Part shown: positions 44,835 to 56,110 of the stretch, piece by piece
Position numbering within the stretch: the first letter of the stretch is position 1
How the letters are laid out: every line of letters starts with the position of its first letter
Origin: Xanthostigma xanthostigma
Lineage: Eukaryota; Arthropoda; Insecta; Raphidioptera; Raphidiidae
NCBI GenBank assembly: GCA_963575645.1
Contig: OY754466.1
Span: 42,502,001-42,566,000, forward strand
Length of the DNA: 64,000 nucleotides
Direction: 5' to 3'
Notes under the pieces: model-generated
Told to the model about the DNA's origin: nothing
Databases searched by the model: none
Seen by the model: the letters and a program-made list of their open reading frames with translations, nothing else
Made by a program: the position numbers and the translations under genes

Positions 44835-45940
44835 TATATTAATCATAAAAGTGCGGTACCCACCATATAGTTCCCACTGTATATTTACTGACTTATTGTA
44901 CATTTTTGTCACTATTTTTGTGTATGGTATACACTGTATTTATTTATTGAATTCTTTGGGGGCAAAACACTATTCTATTCTAATAATAAAACGAAACCTT
45001 TAATTATCGAAATTTTTATACCTATTTAAGAAGATAATATAGTATTTTTTGCTGCATTGAAAAAACATATTGAATATAATTTTTGTTTAGAAAAATATAG
45101 AAAAAAAATTATTATTTGACGTTTACTTTCACGAAGTCTACTACGCGGGCAATAGAGCGGGATTGAACTGCCTTGTTATTATTATTGTTTTAAGCCGCGA
45201 AGCTTCTTATCAAACGATATGGCAGGGAGCGCGACGAAAACTACATCTGACGTTGCACGATTTATTGCTCATTTAGTCCAGAGCTCACGCTGCGATTGAT
45301 TCGATAGAAAATAGAAAATACCGTAAAGATCAATGTGTCGCTTTTATTTTGTTGCTAAACCAGTATACCTGGGCAAAGCCGGACCGGAAAGCGTGTATAT
45401 TTTATAAACAGATAAGTAATAGACATAATAATCTATTCATTTTTGTAATACTACATTTTTTATCACAATGAAATCGCAATCCAGTTTTAATAACCCAGAT
45501 TATAATATTACAACACATTATTATAATCATATTATATATCTGTTTTATTCTTATTTATATGGTTTTCGCAATCACTACAGTAATTTCGATTTGAAACGGT
45601 GGAAAAAAAATATATAGGTATGTTCAAACATCAACTTTCCTTTACACAACACTGTATCGGTTTACATACATGATAGATATATCTAGTTAGGGTACAGCAA
45701 GTAGTATAATATCCTGATTCTGAGCATTGTCATAATATTACATAATACTTGAGTTGTGACACCCCAATATAAACCATTCCCAATCAAAAGGACTGAAGCA
45801 CGTACTTTTAATAATATGGCTACTAAGTAATGATTTGATTAAACAAAACTGGCATGTCTATATCCTTATAAAACGCAACGTTTCTCTACTTATAGCTCAA
45901 GGACCGCTGAACCGATTTTGAGTCAATTTTCTTACCCATG
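44835..45940. other. AT-rich spacer
   Basis: CCTGGGCAAAGCCGGACCGG at 45370-45389 resembles a Helitron-like hairpin without a terminus. No gene supported. Confidence 0.35.
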
Positions 45941-45948
45941 TAGCATAA

Positions 45949-46312
45949 GAGGGCATCCATTATTTGAGGCGATTTTTCGACCACCCTTTCCCTCTTAGAA
46001 ATAGAAATAATACATTTGCCTCATAGAATACAATAATAAACAAAAAATCATTATCACTTTACACAGAGAGATTTTTCTCAACCCCCCTCTCCCCTAATCT
46101 CACGCGCGATTTTTCAAAATGCGTATTTCAAATGTAATTACATTAATTTGTGCTTGTTTGCTTTGGATTTATTTTTAAAAAAATATATTTTAGTGGACAA
46201 ACATTTTTTACTTAAATTTGTCGAAACCCCCCTTTCCCCCACGTGAGATTGGGTGAGGTTCGGCTTGACCCCCTCTCCCCCTAAACGTCTCACGTAATTA
46301 ATGGACGCCCCC
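45949..46312. mobile_element. PIF/Harbinger-like MITE, copy 2 (364 bp)
   Basis: Ends GAGGGCATCCATTATTTGAG and, inward from the right, GGGGGCGTCCATTAATTACG. Interior words CACGTGAGATTGGGTGAGG and TCTCACGTAATTA match copy 1 at 39484-39809. Flanks are TAA and TAC, so the 3-bp TSD is imperfect here. Confidence 0.55.
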
Positions 46313-46319
46313 TACTATA

Positions 46320-47975
46320 AATACAGTAAAACTCACGATTTTCAACCAGTCGGAACTGATCGACTTATGTATTTTCAGTTTCTTCTTCATCCTCACTTCG
46401 TAGCAGTCAGACCAATCAGAAAAAAATTTTTATTAATTTGAAGTTAAACGTCGTCAAACGCATTTTCCATTGGCTGAGCACCGTACGAAGAGACCCTTTG
46501 CGTGAGAAGTATGAATTAAAAACTTAAAAATACGTGAGTAAAATCAGTTGAAAATACATGGTGTTGAAAATACTTGGGTTCGACTGTAATGCTAATCGTG
46601 TAGACGCGATCAAAAGGTAGATTTATAAAATAAACTCACGTATTCAACAAAATGTACACGTCAAATTCTGTTTCTTTATATATTTCAGAATAAAAGCAAT
46701 TTCTAAGCGCTTACCAACTAACGAAATTCAGAATTCAAAAGTCGAACTCACCTGAAACAAAAAGAAAACAAAAATTAAGTATTTATGATACTGGAAAATA
46801 TATTTTGTTTTTTTAACCTGACACACATTTAAGCTAGAAGATTTCGCCTCGATGTGGATCGCTCTGAAAATGCATATAAAATTTGAGTAAAAGAAATCCA
46901 GTGGTTTGGGCTCTAGCTGCGATCACAGACACAGACGATATAGACATTAAAAAAAAAAAAAAAAAACACTTGTTCTGCAGGAGGCTTGAATTCCGTTATT
47001 TTATACTTCGTTATAGTACCGGAAAATAAAAAATAAAAATAGAACATAATATGATAAATATATTGTCTGTGAGCACAGGAGGAACCTAACATTTATTATT
47101 AGAACATTCAGTAAAATTTATTAATTTTGTATTCAATTAATTTAAGTTACCTACAGTACATATAGAAATTGAGGGCCTCATTCGATGAATTTGCCACTGA
47201 TTGTAGGTATTAAATTTCAACAATCTAAAAGAAAAATGAGAATACAAGAGTGAAGTTACCGTTTCTCACCATGTAGGCAGCCATTTTCGTCCGGCTTTCT
47301 CTTTTTTATCGTGAAATTGCTTGCGATATCACGCACAAAGCCTGCAAGCTACATTGGTTTGATAAAATTATTAACAAAATTTTTAAATAAAAAAAATTCA
47401 TTTATTAAATTAATGTCCGATCGCGTACACGTTGCAACTAATTCAAAATCGACTTTTCATAAAAATATCTATTATGTCGTGTTGCGTAAGCTTGTTACTT
47501 CATTGGATTTGATGCCCTTAAACACAGGTCAGTTTCAAAAAATGGAGATACAGCGGTCCGAAATAGGCGGATTCCCCACAGTATATTATACAATTCAGAA
47601 ACAAAACACTGCAATTATTTAATATCAGAACGTGGCAAACGGCCACATAAATGTCAGATTTGAAATAAACTTCCTGATTAAATAATAATTCACTTGTTTC
47701 ACAAAATGTTAATGCTTACAGGATTTGTTCTGTCGTATTGTAACTTATTATAATAACAACGAAATCAGACATTTATTACAGCGAGAATTTAGAATCTAGG
47801 TTAGGTGCAGTTTGTTTTTATTTTTATACATGCGTATTGCGTATATTATGTATCGTTTGGAAACTATTTGATTCGAATCCCGGCAGAGACGCAGAGTGTT
47901 TTTAACACTCTTTTATTGACTTCACTGTTTGTATCTATCTAATGGAATCTTTAAAATTAATTTTCTGGTAGAATT
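46320..47975. other. Spacer, no supported gene
   Basis: Includes a poly-A tract at 46950-46967. The 103-codon ORF 47311-47622 is Lys/Ile/Asn-rich with no motif I can assign. Confidence 0.35.
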
Positions 47976-47979
47976 TGTT

Positions 47980-48072
47980 CAAAGCTATTACTTCAAACGT
48001 CGGACCGTAAACGAAATACATTTTGCAGAAATACACCTATCGCACCCGGGTGAAACCGGGACAGACCGCTAG
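47980..48072 (+). mobile_element. Helitron-like 3' end
   Basis: TATCGCACCCGGGTGAAACC then GGGACAGACCG and CTAG (48069-48072) before T: the CCCGG-GTGAAA-CCGGG hairpin and terminus seen at 11018. Upstream TTCAAAGCTATTACTTCA matches the degenerate fragment at 2655. No 5' end. Confidence 0.6.
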
Positions 48073-48079
48073 TAATTAA

Positions 48080-48535
48080 TTATAAATTAATTAGTAACTT
48101 GAAAAATTACTGTAAGAAGGTTTGTTTTTAGGTTAAAAAATGACAACACGACTGACTTTTCTATTTGGGATAGGTGGCCTGAAAAGTGCAAACGTTTGGT
48201 TTTTCAAACTGCAAAATGTCTCTCGCCGGACCTGCTTCTAGACATCTATTTTTTTATGCACAAACGGAAAAATACATTTTTTTGTAAATTGAATATTAAT
48301 GCGTGACTCCAAGTCAAATAAATTTCAATGTAAATTTTCTTGACTATTTCGCAGTCTTCCTTCTTCACACTCGCCGGATCTGTTCTCGGCGCGTTGTCAT
48401 GGCGACTACACTCCCCCGTCGTGTGTAGCAGTTCCCGCGTAAAAACCTTACTCGCCGGGAATTTGTATAAAAACTCAATAAACTGCATACACACATATTT
48501 CATAGTTCGTTTTTTTTGGAACATGAAAAATCAAT
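48080..48535. other. Spacer, nothing recognised
   Basis: A GC-richer patch at 48350-48450 is open on both strands (92 codons minus, 66 plus), without family features. Confidence 0.3.
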
Positions 48536-48544
48536 GCTAGAGAC

Positions 48545-49067
48545 TAGTGATGTGCTGGATCGTTAAAAATGTATTACCGCGGATACGGATCTAAATACGG
48601 ATTTTTGGTTTCAAGATCCGCGGATACGGATACGGATCTTAACTTTCTTAGAGTACGCGGCGGTAAATATTGCACATCGACCTTTGGAAAGAGACTATCT
48701 ATTATGGGAAAAAGTTATTGACCTCTTTAAGAGTTAACTCTCATAACACATTGTCTCTTTCCAAAGATCGATGTGCAATATCTCATTATAAAGATAGTTT
48801 ATTTAGTACCTTTAAGTTATGTACTATTAGTATGATACTCACTACGATAAATGTTTGCAATATAAAGGTGCCAAATACGATTTAAAAAAATAAAAAATAA
48901 TCTGAATGGAATTTAACAGGTTTTCATTATTACCTAATCACCTATATATATAAAATTTCATCTATGAATTGAAAATAAATAAGGTAAAAGATCCGCCAAA
49001 AACTAACGGACACGAATATTTCTTCTCCCTCGAATATCCGCGGATACGGATATCCGGCACATCACTA
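48545..49067. mobile_element. Non-autonomous hAT-type element (523 bp)
   Basis: Perfect 8-bp TSD CTAGAGAC at 48537-48544 and 49068-49075. TIR TAGTGATGTGCTGGATCG on the left and, inward from the right, TAGTGATGTGCCGGATATCC. CCGCGGATACGGAT words are arrayed in both subterminal regions, as expected for transposase-binding sites. An inner inverted repeat (48669-48694 against about 48753-48781; ATTGCACATCGA) adds a hairpin. No transposase. Confidence 0.93.
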
Positions 49068-49079
49068 CTAGAGACCAAA

Positions 49080-50630
49080 CTACGAAAAAACAGTGTTTCA
49101 TAATTTACTAAAAAATATTATCAATCAGACTTTCAAATACATATACTTCCTGAAATCAATGCTACATATATTTGTTGACGATTTTATTATTTCAGGACTA
49201 AGATAATGATTATATGCAATTTGTTACCGTGCCTAGAGAAAATGCTAGTACGCACTGCGCATGCTTGTAGAGTGCGTATGACGCTTTGGCAGAGAGAGTA
49301 GAAACGATTCTCCCACCCTTTCATTTCAACTGACGGTTGAAATCGGAAAAGTGAAGCGCTTCACTTTTCGTCTGATCCAGGCCAATTTGCAATACCGCGC
49401 CTAAAAAAGCTTCACTTAAAAAACTGTACGCCAAAAGGCCTATAAATAATTATAATTAAAACATTTTCAGTTCCAGTTATTAGCTGAAAAGCAACACTGA
49501 AACCAACGAGAGTTGTGTTCTGTGTAAGGTGTAGGTACATGGTATTATAGGTAGGGACTTTACAACAAGCCCAACCGACAATGTGGCTTTCAGTGTTATG
49601 AAGTTAAAATTAACTCTCTCAAAGCAGCCGTTCCATTAAAAACTGTATGTTCACGAACATTATAATATAGGAAAAGATTGCTTATATCGTTTTCCATTTA
49701 TATCTGACGAGAAAAAAATTGTGAACTACTCATACTGACAAGTGAACCTTACAGCTGGGATAACACCGATTTTTAATAGCTTTTTTACGTTTAATTAGAG
49801 CCCCAACACACTCCTTCATGCCCTTATGCCGGTATAGAGGTCGTTAAATAAAACATTTAATTTGAATGAGCCTTTTTCCTTAGAATAGTGCAGCGAAAGT
49901 GTCACGAGAGGCAGAACTAGTAGTAGGGACAAACATAAAATATTTACATGCCAACCAATGTTATTTACGTGATATTATTTTATTATTTAAAAATATAAAT
50001 CTGAAATAAAAAAAATTTTGAACTGATAAACTTATCACTGAGAGTCATCATTTACATATGTTATCGAAATTATTTTTAAAATTAATTAAATGAATAAAAA
50101 ATGAATAGTAAATTTTTCACAGTTTATTACCATTGATTAGAATGAGATATAACCTCAATCTTTTATTAAATTATATTCATTTAGTATATTTAATTAAATT
50201 TATTTTATTACCATATATTTTTGATTCATATTTCATTTGGAAATAAATCTGAAATTCATAATTATTTTCAATTTCTCTTATTACAGTTTGAATTTATCGC
50301 TAATATTTTACTAGAGTCTGCATACTAACCTGTCTATTAATTCATTTTTTTTTTCCAGATACTTTTAAATTACGACACGCAAGCCAACGTTTTAATGTTA
50401 CTACATTGTTATCTTTTACAGTTGCAAATTTTAGTTTTGCTCCAGGAACATCATCTTCTGTTAAAAACATTTTTTTTCAAGTACACTTTAATGTGTGTTT
50501 ATATGGGGATTTGACAGTGTTTGTCCCTACCGAACTACTAGCGCTACTAGTGAGTGATTTTTCGTACTTCAGGAAAAAGGCTCATTAAATATCGTGTCCA
50601 TCGTGATAACAATATTAAATAACAAAAAAA
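49080..50630. other. Spacer, nothing firmly recognised
   Basis: AAGTGAAGCGCTTCACTT at 49350 is an 18-bp palindrome. The rest is AT-rich without supported ORFs. Confidence 0.35.
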
Positions 50631-50634
50631 ATAT

Positions 50635-50898
50635 GTTCAAAAACTAAAATCCGACTACTGAAAAGTATGAATCAAGAAAATATTCTCATCTGAGGATAGC
50701 CGTGGTCGTATGCCATCTCATATTATATGGGGCACCTCTAGATGTATAGCGTAATGCACTTTGCCCTAGCTTATGATCGCTTACTACTGTTAAAATGTAA
50801 TGTTTTGTGAAGGTAGGTGGCATATGATCACGGCTATCCTCAGATGAGAATATTTTCTTGTTTCATACTTTTCAGTAGTCGGGTTTTAGTTTTTGTAC
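50635..50898. mobile_element. MITE with about 80-bp TIRs (264 bp)
   Basis: Left arm 50635-50716 and right arm 50818-50898 are near-identical inverted copies: CGACTACTGAAAAGTATGAA, AAGAAAATATTCTCATCTGA and GGATAGCCGTGGTCGTATG. The loop is about 100 bp. No ORF; TSD unclear. High arm identity suggests recent activity. Confidence 0.72.
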
Positions 50899-50904
50899 TT
50901 ATTT

Positions 50905-51540
50905 TTTCTTATTTAAATTATTTTTTATTTGTTTTCAATTTCCTTCCGTCTGGGATCAAAATTGAAAAATAAATGTAGCCCATGTTACCCGGGCCATAAT
51001 AACGAATCAATTGACACTTTGTTTATCAAAATTGGATGAATAATTTAGGCGCTACGGTGGAACATCTGTAAATACAAACATACATAGACTGCAGCTAAAC
51101 TCATAACCCTTCCTTTTGGCTTCGCCGTAGTCGGGTAAAAATCGCAGGTATGCGCCGGGCAATTTTTTTTTTGTCCACATATGGTCGAGGTCAGAAGTCG
51201 GAAATGGTACATTTTTTTGCCCGAAGCGCTAATCTAAAAACCCCCTTCCCCTTTTTAAAGATCGCAGAACACGATGGCGAGGGTTCCACAAATTTTTTCC
51301 CTCGGAAACCCCTTCAAACATCCTTGGAAAAAATTATTCAAATTTTTGAACACAACAATTTTGTAGGAAATTGAATTCTCTATAAAAAATCTTTCTTTTT
51401 TTTCTGTAAATGTGATACTTTAAGAATTACAGGTCTTCAAAGATGATCATTTATGGAAATTTGCAAACACCTTCTTATTCGCAATTTCTGTACCGGCCGT
51501 ACAGGAATTATACCGTTTCTCGGCGAGAGGCAGCAGGAAA
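50905..51540. other. Spacer and possible SINE body
   Basis: From about 51398 the sequence may be the body and tail of the tRNA-headed SINE at 51548-51634 (minus), with a poly-A-like tract as TTTCTTTTTTTTCTG at 51390-51405. The rest is unrecognised. Confidence 0.35.
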
Positions 51541-51547
51541 AAATCCC

Positions 51548-51634
51548 AGCCACATACCCTACCCCGCCGGGGTTCGAACCCAGTCTCGAATGCGAATCTA
51601 GTGCTCTCACCACTACGCTACATCGCTCGGCGGC
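51548..51634 (-). tRNA. tRNA-like SINE head
   Basis: Minus strand: ATGTAGCGTAGTGGTGAGAG (A box), then CACTAGATTCGCATTCGAG and the B box GGGTTCGAACCCC. Box spacing fits a tRNA promoter, but the anticodon stem is imperfect and acceptor pairing is poor. The body would run leftward to about 51400. Most likely a tRNA-derived SINE. Confidence 0.55.
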
Positions 51635-51639
51635 ACCGT

Positions 51640-52290
51640 ATTAAATATGCCTTTAGTCTCCTTTAAATCATTCCCAAATTTAGGTACAGACTGACCAATA
51701 AACTCCAAGACTGTTCGTCGGTGCAACTCTCGAAAGGAGATCGCAGTCACGTGTTTTTTCTTCCGTCGCGAACGCATGTTTCGAAAGGCTATGTAACGAA
51801 CACCGAACTCGTCGTTTTTCTTAGCTTTTCAAAAAAACCGTTAGCTACGCCACTGAATAAACTAGACTAAAATCTGCAAGTCCATATAGATGATTAAGAA
51901 TTTAAATATTTAAAAAAAGATTAATGAACAACGAGTTTCTCACACAATTAAATTCATGTTTTATTAATTTGAACGTAGGAAGACACTAAGCCTCTGTTAA
52001 TAATAGCGAGGTATTGCCGCTGTTCATTTTCGACCCGTGTGCCGGCGAGTCGACAATATGCCAGGAGTACAGTTAAAAACAGGTCCACTAAGCATGATCA
52101 CAAAATTAATAATCTACCAGAAATACCACAAAATGTACAAAAATCTGACTACTACACCGAATTCTAATAAAAAAAACTAGAGTGCTAGACCACACGACTG
52201 AAGTAAAACTTCTTTAGCTCCATCTATATGTATTATGTATATATACATGTAAGAAATCACCGTTCACGTAACGCTAGCAAACTCGCAAAA
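51640..52290. other. Spacer, nothing recognised
   Basis: GACTGAAGTAAAACTTCTTT at 52196 echoes the GAAGTGAAAACTTC end of family B, but no further match follows. Confidence 0.35.
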
Positions 52291-52298
52291 GAAAATGC

Positions 52299-52337
52299 CT
52301 GACACCTCGAATATGTCAGACATATTCGAGGTGTCAG
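52299..52337. repeat. Perfect 39-bp palindrome
   Basis: CTGACACCTCGAATATGTC is perfectly inverted after a single central A, with a further one-mismatch extension on each side to about 52292-52344. Short but exact; a cruciform or DNA-binding site, or a fold-back scar. The ORF starting at 52295 reads through it and has no other support. Confidence 0.6.
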
Positions 52338-52616
52338 ACATTTTAAATGGTTCATGTTATTTGTCAGAGAACATCATTTTAGCGTTTTGGTTGAAGTTTT
52401 TAAGCTATCCAATTAAAAAACAAACAGTATCTATAAATTTTTTACATGTCGTAAAAACGACATCTTTCGGAAAATTTAGAGGGAAAACGCCCCAAAATCT
52501 TGGAAAAGTCATAGAGGAAATAGGTGTCAGACTAGGCCTAATGAAACCGTATACAAAGTTTGGGGAGAGTATGTATCAGTAAAATTTTTGCCGGCAACCG
52601 AAAGATACTGTAAAAA

Positions 52617-52868
52617 AAGACGGGTTGCACTCCGGGAGTGCCGGCGGAAGTGAAAATTTGAATATTAACGTCTTACGAATTTTCGATCAAAATGGTTTGT
52701 ATCATAGATTGCATTTTTATGTACGATATTTCAACGCTAGATGTCTAACGTTGTATAAATAAAAGTTTTCGTCTTACGCATATCTGACGATCTGACGCGA
52801 GTTTAACATTTTTACCCATTACAAAAAAAGTGTACAACGCCGATAAAGAAGTTTTCACTTCAAAAAAA
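52617..52868 (+). mobile_element. Repeat family B, short copy (252 bp)
   Basis: Left end GACGGGTTGCACTCCGGGAG with hairpin GCACTCCGGGAGTGC, and right end ACAACGCCGATAAAGAAG with TTTTCACTTC. Near-identical to 56164-56428 through TTCGATCAAAATGGTTTGTA. No ORF. Superfamily not recognised. Confidence 0.7.
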
Positions 52869-52869
52869 C

Positions 52870-53455
52870 AACAAAAATTAGATCCAATAAAAAACTTACT
52901 ATTCTGAACCAGGGCTTACTGTGTATTTGGGCACTAATTAAATCTGATTTGTATGTGCAGTTTAATGTCGCGATCAAATATTTAATCCGGAACGTTGGCG
53001 GAACACGTAATTAGTTTTACTACAATGTCATTGAACCCCGGCAAAATTTATTTTCCAATCAACAACTACTAAATCCATAAATGATTGATCGCCGTGTTGA
53101 TTCAGAATGGGTTTAGTTGTGCCAAGAAAAATTTTAGAACTATAACGTTTTCTGCCATGAAGTGGCACGCGAACAGTATATTGGATATTTCAAGAGCTTT
53201 TTTATTTAATTATCAACATCGTTAATCTTTTGAATTTATATGTATTTATGTCATATTTATGTTATCTCTACAATAGAATTGTCGACGTTAGTATTGTTAA
53301 AGATGCAATTTATACACATAATAAATTTTCTATGCAGTAATATAAATTCCTTCTTAATTATGTAAACACAAATCTTAAGAAATATACAGAAATCGTAAAT
53401 TCTGACGTCTCCATTCTCTCTCACCATTGGCAAATAATGAATATTCCTTTATTAA
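52870..53455. other. Spacer, nothing recognised
   Basis: AT-rich, without supported ORFs or element ends. Confidence 0.4.
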
Positions 53456-53689
53456 TAACTAGCGATCCCGTCCGGTTTCACCCGGGTGTAAAAGAACGAA
53501 TAGGGAAGGGAGGAACATGAGTAGGTACACACATTCATCTTAGTTTACCGAGATGAATGTTGTGTCCAAATTTCATGATGATTGGAGTTACCCGTTCAAA
53601 AAGCAGTATTTATACTTTTTTTAACTAATAATTTTTTTTTTTAATTAATTAAATAAAATTACAATAAATTCAAATGTAAGCCTTAGAAG

Positions 53690-54560
53690 AAAGCAATTAG
53701 TACAATCAATCTGGCGAAAAAAAAATCATTTCGTATCAAAAACACCCAAAAGGGTACCTGTTCAAATACTCAAAAAAAACTCAAAAATATTTTGAAATGC
53801 ATTTTTCTCGAAAACTATCCATTTTACAGAAAAATTTATTGAACAAAAAATGTAGAGGGCATCTTTATCTACAATTAATGTCATTGGTGCTATGTTGTAC
53901 AACAAAAAATGTGCGCAGTAGGTGGCGCTAAAGTGCCAAAAAAAGTGTTTTTCCACTTTTTTGCCCTGAAATTTTCATTTTTCAGTTACGATTCAAATGG
54001 AAAAATTGTTCCTTTTTACTTTATAAACAACTTTTATTTCAACATTTTTTTCATACAACTTACTTTTCATACAACTTATTTTCACTTCAACAAGCTGCAG
54101 CTCTGAAACGGTAAGTTGTATGAAAAAAATGTTGAAATAATAGTTGTTTATAAAATAAAATGGAACAATTTTTCCATTTGAATCGTAACTGAAAAATGAA
54201 AATTTCAGGGCAAAAAAGTGGAAAAACACTTTTTTTGGCACTTAAGCGCCACCTACTGCGCACATTTTTTGTTGTACAACATAGCACCAATGACATTAAT
54301 TGTAGATAACGATGCCTTCTACATTTTTTGTTCAATAAATTTTTCTGTAAAATGGATAGTTTTCGAGAAAAATGCATTTCAAAATATTTTTGAGTTTTTT
54401 TTTACTATTTGAACAGGTATTTGAAAAGGTACCAGGTGGCCATTGCCAGGTAACCTTTTTTTCATCATTCTCTAACGACTCACCAAGTTTCACCTTTTTG
54501 GTTGGTTTTGTTGAGGTTTTTGCCAGATTGACTGTACTAAATGTAGAAAAAAAAATAAAA
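53690..54560. repeat. Inverted pair of a SINE-like repeat (arms about 330-380 bp)
   Basis: The left copy (about 53690-54080) and right copy (about 54100-54560, reverse) share CGAAAACTATCCATTTTACA, GTTGTACAACAAAAAATGTG, TAGGTGGCGCTAAAGTGCCA (variant) and TTTTTCATACAACTTA, meeting near 54085-54100. The right copy is longer (CAGGTAACC ... AGGTGAAACTTGGTGAGTCG segment) and continues into the tRNA-like head at 54568-54640. Long overlapping ORFs on both strands here simply read the repeat. The arrangement is a large hairpin. Confidence 0.7.
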
Positions 54561-54567
54561 ATGTATT

Positions 54568-54640
54568 CGCCCAACGTAGGGCTCGAACCCACGACCCTGA
54601 TATTGACAGTCGTGTGCTCTACCGATTGAGCTAGCCGGCG
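54568..54640 (-). tRNA. tRNA-Lys-like SINE head
   Basis: Minus strand: CGCCGGCTAGCTCAATCGGT, AGAGCACACGACTGTCAATA, TCAGGGTCGTGGGTTCGAGC, CCTACGTTGGGCG. Body and T-arm closely match animal tRNA-Lys, but the anticodon loop reads CTGTCAA (GTC) and its stem is broken, as are the first two acceptor pairs. Good internal A and B boxes. Interpreted as the head of the SINE-like repeat to its left. Confidence 0.65.
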
Positions 54641-54904
54641 TCGTATTCTGACAACGCTATAATATGAGTATATTTAGTTAGTGCATTTAACCTGAATAGA
54701 AGCTTATTTTTGAGATACATTTTGCAACATTTTTCATTAATGCTCCGCTGCTAATGGTCGTAGCCTGATTTTATATAGCCTATAGCCTTCCTCGATAAAT
54801 GGGTCATCCAACAATTTCAATTTGAACCAGTAGTTCCTGAGATTAGCGCGTTCAAACAAACAAACAAACAAACTCTTCAGCTTTATATATTAGTATAGAC
54901 TATA

Positions 54905-55660
54905 GAATATAGATAATCTCATCTTTTATAAAGCGCTTCTATGTCGAAAAATCGAGAAAGCTGTCGCAGAAAATTTACTAAGATGATTATAAATGATTAT
55001 AGATGCCGGATAACTGATGTATAATGTTTGAAACGTTTATTAAAAAAATTGTAATATTAATTTATCTCAACAAAACGTTTATATATTATATGAAAAACAT
55101 TTTAGTTCTTTTTCTGTGCTTCGAAAACGAAGTTAAATTCCACTTTACAAAAATCATCTTTCAAGCGTTCTATATATTTGTAGACACGATTGCATAAAAA
55201 TCGAACATTATGAAGACATGCACAAGTTATAAATAAATATACAATAATAATATAATAGTCGAGAGCCGGTGAATATTTTCACACGAGTTTTTACATATTT
55301 AAATTTTGTTGTACGGTTGCTTTAATGCTGAAAAAAGAATGGTCAACAACCTTGCTGGGCAAACCGGCTTCTGAGTCGCCCCTCGATTTTGCGAAATTGC
55401 AGAAATATAGCATAAAAAAATTCTACCGCTTGGAATTTTGGTAACTATTTTTTTGTACTTATTGAAGTTAAAAAAATAATTACCAGCCGGTTTTCTCGGT
55501 GCAAACTGATTGACAGGCGATATTTAAAATGATTTCTACTGCCTGGAATTTTTTCAGAAGGTTTTTAATAATACTGTACGAAAAAAAGGTCTGTCAGGCG
55601 GATCTGACGGAATTGCCCATTCCTTTGACTGCAAAATTTCAATCGGTACAAACTCATCCA
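54905..55660. other. AT-rich spacer; right part may be SINE body
   Basis: 55560-55662 may be the body of the tRNA-headed repeat at 55663-55741 (minus). The remainder is unrecognised. Confidence 0.35.
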
Positions 55661-55662
55661 TA

Positions 55663-55741
55663 AGTGGAGGTGGGATTCAAACCCACGACCGTTTGATTCA
55701 AATGCCAGCACGCTAACCATCATAGCAAACTGTCCTCCACC
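55663..55741 (-). tRNA. tRNA-like SINE head with a paired acceptor stem
   Basis: Minus strand: GGTGGAG GA CAGTTTGCTATGATGGTTAGCG, then a degenerate anticodon region, then GTGGG-TTTGAAT-CCCAC and CTCCACT. Acceptor GGTGGAG pairs with CTCCACT (one G-T) and the T-arm is perfect, but the D-arm is expanded and no normal anticodon arm forms. Likely a polymerase III-type SINE head rather than a translating tRNA. Confidence 0.55.
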
Positions 55742-55744
55742 AGC

Positions 55745-56100
55745 TCTCAACTATTATCGAAGCATGTAGTTTCGCAGAATGGATATATTTTGTATTTTAC
55801 AAACGTCTAGAATTACTTAATAAAATATGTAAAATAACAAATAAATTAACTGCGAAGGAATGTGTTATAGCTTCTTCCAAGAACGCCCGACTGTGCTGTT
55901 ATAATTATTGTTCACACGAAACGGTGCATTTGACAGGTTAATTACGGCCAACTGCAATCTTTCGGATTGGAACCATAATATTATTCACTAGTTTTTACCC
56001 GCGGTACGATCGGAATAAAAATCTCAACATGAAATTGTTAATTTCCGAAGAAATATTATCTCTGTATCGAACTGATAAAGACATCGGCACATTTCCGTTC
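55745..56100. other. Spacer, nothing recognised
   Basis: No ORF or repeat structure seen. Confidence 0.4.
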
Positions 56101-56110
56101 ATCTATATAT

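Larger units (their letters stand above)
53459..54899 (-). mobile_element. Helitron-like element split by a 1.1-kb insert
   Basis: On the minus strand the 5' part lies at 54899-54705 (TCTATACTAATATATAAAGC start) and the 3' part at 53602-53459 (hairpin, then CTAG and T). Compared with the intact reverse copy at 61471-61823, the sequence breaks after GTTCAAAAA and resumes at about 54705. The intervening segment holds an inverted SINE-like pair. Confidence 0.75.

Noticed and set aside
47311-47622. 103-codon plus-strand ORF
   Set aside because: Lys/Asn/Ile-rich with no motif; the ORF start shows no promoter or repeat context.
53762-54629. A cluster of 64-96-codon ORFs on both strands sharing peptides such as KVFFHFFALKFSF
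   Set aside because: The same peptides appear on opposite strands because the DNA is a large inverted SINE-like repeat; there is no independent coding evidence.
54568-54640. A functional tRNA-Lys or tRNA-Asp gene
   Set aside because: The anticodon stem and first acceptor pairs are broken and the anticodon (GTC) disagrees with the Lys-like body; a SINE head fits better.
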